Source: an uncultured Hyphomicrobiales bacterium (lineage in GTDB: Bacteria > Pseudomonadota > Alphaproteobacteria > Rhizobiales > Aestuariivirgaceae). Taken from it: a DNA stretch of 5,840 nucleotides. The notes under the pieces were generated by a model that did no database searches, was not told where the DNA came from, and saw only the letters and a list, made by a program, of their open reading frames with translations. Shown piece after piece: positions 4,358 through 5,840 of this stretch. Both the position numbers and the translations under genes were made by a program. Each line of letters starts with the position of its first letter. Position 1 is the first letter of the stretch. The stretch is from positions 1 through 5,840 of the forward strand of contig CAIYXE010000621.1 in assembly GCA_903930095.1 (NCBI GenBank). The letters run 5' to 3'.

Positions 4358-5840
4358 CTACCTCCGCCGCTTGCCCTCGATGTCCGGCGCCTGCGGAAAG
4401 CGTGACTTGAGGTCCCGGTCCGTGACACTCATGTGGTTCCTCGTATACTGCTCGGAGGCATCGCGCAGTGGCTGGAAGTCCCACGGAAAGTGGTTCCCCC
4501 GCTTCAGCGCCTCGAACATCATGTGCCGCGCCTGCTGGCTTTCGCGCACCTGCTCATTGATGCGGGCAATGTCGAACTTGGCCTCCACCTCCGCCCGGAA
4601 CTGCCGGGCAAGCGGATGGTTGCCCGCAAGGTTGTTCAATTCCAGTGGATCATCCAGCAGGTTGAACAGCTGGTCCGGGTCGGCAGGCGAATGGATGAAT
4701 TTCCATGGCCCCCGCCTGAGCATGTAGATGGGCGCGATGGCGCCTTCCGCCAGATATTCGCCCCAGGCCGTGCCGTTTTCGTCCTCCATGCCGCCGATCA
4801 GCAGCGGGTAGAGCGAACGCCCGTCGACCGGGCGGGCCAAGGTCGCCACACCATCATTGGCGATGGCCGTCAGCGTGGGCAGGATATCGGCCAGGCTCAC
4901 CGGCTCCTTCACCCGCCGCGCGCCGAACCGCTTCGGATTCCAGATGATGAACGGCACATGCGCCGAAGGCTCGAGATAGGACATCTTGTACCAAAGCCCG
5001 CGCTCGCCGAGGAAATCGCCATGGTCAGACGTGAACACGACCACTGTGTCGTCAAGCTTGCCGGAAGCCTCGAGCGCGGCAATCATCTGGCCGAGCAGGT
5101 CGTCCACATAGGAGATATTGGCATAATACCCATGGCGCGCGGCACGCAGGTCGGCCTCCGTCACCGTGTAGTCGTCCATCGCCGACACGTCATAAAGGCG
5201 CTGGCTGTGCGGGTCGAGTGCGGCGCGCTCCATGCGCGGCACTGCGGGCAGGTCGATGTCCTCGTCGCGGTAGAGGTCCCAGAATGTCTTGCGCGCCGCA
5301 TAAGGATCATGCGGATGCGTGAAGGAGGCCATCAGGCAGAAGGGCTTCTCCGGCTCGAAGCGCACATAGTCATAGATCTTGCGGATGGCGAGGAAGGCCA
5401 CCTCGTCGTCGAATTCCAGCTGGTTGGTGATCTCGGCGATGCCCGGCTGCAGCACGCTCGTCATGTTGTGGTACCACCAGTCGATGCGCTCCTGCCGCAA
5501 GCGCCAGTCGGGCGTCCAGCCGAAGTCGGCGGGGTAGATGTCGGTGGTCAGCCGCTCCTCCAGCCCATGTAGCTGGTCCGGCCCCACGAAATGCATCTTC
5601 CCCGACAGGCAGGTCCTGTAGCCCGCCAGCCGCAGGTAATGCGCCCAGCTGGGGATGGAGGAGGGGAACTCCGCCGCATTGTCGTAAACACCGGTGCGAG
5701 ACGGCAGCAGCCCGTTCATCACGGTGGCGCGCGCGGGCGCGCAGAGCGGGCTCGTCGAATAGGCGTTCTCGAACACCACCCCTTCCGAAGCGAGGCGTGA
5801 GAGGTTCGGCGTCCTGACCAGCGGATGCCCATGGAAGGGA
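4358..5840 (-). CDS. betC: Choline-sulfatase (BetC), N-terminus beyond window edge
   Basis: BetC hydrolyses choline-O-sulfate to choline and sulfate, feeding glycine-betaine synthesis and carbon or sulfur supply. 493 residues are visible; the family has slightly over 500, so only about 15-25 N-terminal residues are missing, including the first Asp metal ligand. The sulfatase signature LCAPARATVMNG has its Cys codon at 5743-5741, the residue converted to formylglycine. SGKMHFVGPDQLHGLEERLT, ERIDWWYHN, FTHPHDPY and the metal-binding SDHGDFLGERGLWYK (DHGD at about 5026-5015) follow in order. The C-terminal choline-sulfatase segment WDFQPLRDASEQYTRNHMS is intact. The long block GPDQLHG through PADFGWTPD is close to my memory of Sinorhizobium BetC. 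The gene converges on the scaffold gene, so it is last in its transcript; betI, betA or betB could lie upstream, out of view. The visible N-terminal part (PFHGHPLVRTPNLSRLA) looks unlike the rhizobial protein as I recall it. Confidence 0.9.
   Translation of the reverse strand, partial: PFHGHPLVRTPNLSRLASEGVVFENAYSTSPLCAPARATVMNGLLPSRTGVYDNAAEFPSSIPSWAHYLRLAGYRTCLSGKMHFVGPDQLHGLEERLTTDIYPADFGWTPDWRLRQERIDWWYHNMTSVLQPGIAEITNQLEFDDEVAFLAIRKIYDYVRFEPEKPFCLMASFTHPHDPYAARKTFWDLYRDEDIDLPAVPRMERAALDPHSQRLYDVSAMDDYTVTEADLRAARHGYYANISYVDDLLGQMIAALEASGKLDDTVVVFTSDHGDFLGERGLWYKMSYLEPSAHVPFIIWNPKRFGARRVKEPVSLADILPTLTAIANDGVATLARPVDGRSLYPLLIGGMEDENGTAWGEYLAEGAIAPIYMLRRGPWKFIHSPADPDQLFNLLDDPLELNNLAGNHPLARQFRAEVEAKFDIARINEQVRESQQARHMMFEALKRGNHFPWDFQPLRDASEQYTRNHMSVTDRDLKSRFPQAPDIEGKRRR

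Noticed and set aside
4433..5572. 379-residue open frame on the plus strand opposite betC
   Set aside because: It is fully antisense to a clear choline-sulfatase; its composition is rich in Arg, His, Val and Gly, as expected for the complement of a high-GC gene, and it shows no recognisable domain.

Overview
The window looks like ordinary chromosomal DNA from a high-GC alphaproteobacterium, most likely of the Rhizobiales (Hyphomicrobiales) type. This rests on strong G/C third-position bias, a PAS_5-type single-domain protein, adjacent folE and hisI genes beside a NifU/IscU-like scaffold gene, and a choline-sulfatase close to my memory of rhizobial BetC. The taxonomic call is an inference from protein character, not from a marker gene.

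Layout from left to right. (1) Positions 1-773, minus strand: a 3'-truncated fumarylacetoacetate-hydrolase-family gene (COG3970-like; sugar-acid dehydratase relatives) running off the left edge. (2) 854-1450, minus: a small PAS-domain protein, 80 bp upstream of the FAH gene on the same strand, so the two may be co-transcribed. (3) 1544-2269, plus: a rhomboid-family intramembrane serine protease with intact catalytic residues. It is divergent from the PAS gene across about 93 bp, which hold a TGGCAC-N16-GTGCCA inverted repeat and two overlapping sigma-54-like motifs. (4) 2309-2743, plus: a two-CBS-domain protein with a near-perfect Shine-Dalgarno, probably in an operon with the rhomboid gene. 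(5) 2747-3118, minus: hisI (histidine biosynthesis). (6) 3119-3745, minus: folE (GTP cyclohydrolase I). The folE stop abuts the hisI start directly, giving a folE-hisI operon. (7) 3886-4338, plus: an Fe-S scaffold (NifU/IscU-like) protein that keeps two of the three usual cluster cysteines. It is divergent from folE across a short region with a perfect dyad. (8) 4358-5840, minus: choline-sulfatase (betC), missing only its N-terminus at the right edge.

The genes do not form one pathway. Histidine and folate/pterin synthesis (hisI, folE) are housekeeping. The FAH-family enzyme and BetC are catabolic, for sugar acids or related keto acids and for choline-O-sulfate. The PAS, CBS and rhomboid proteins are small sensory or membrane proteins of unknown target. 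Genes are tightly packed (3 bp between the convergent CBS and hisI stops, 19 bp between the scaffold and betC stops), and no intergenic stretch exceeds about 130 bp. I see no mobile element, CRISPR array, tRNA, rRNA or phage signature, and no convincing new system. The points most worth a second look are the incomplete cysteine set of the scaffold protein, the palindromic PAS/rhomboid promoter region, and the hairpins at the gene junctions.
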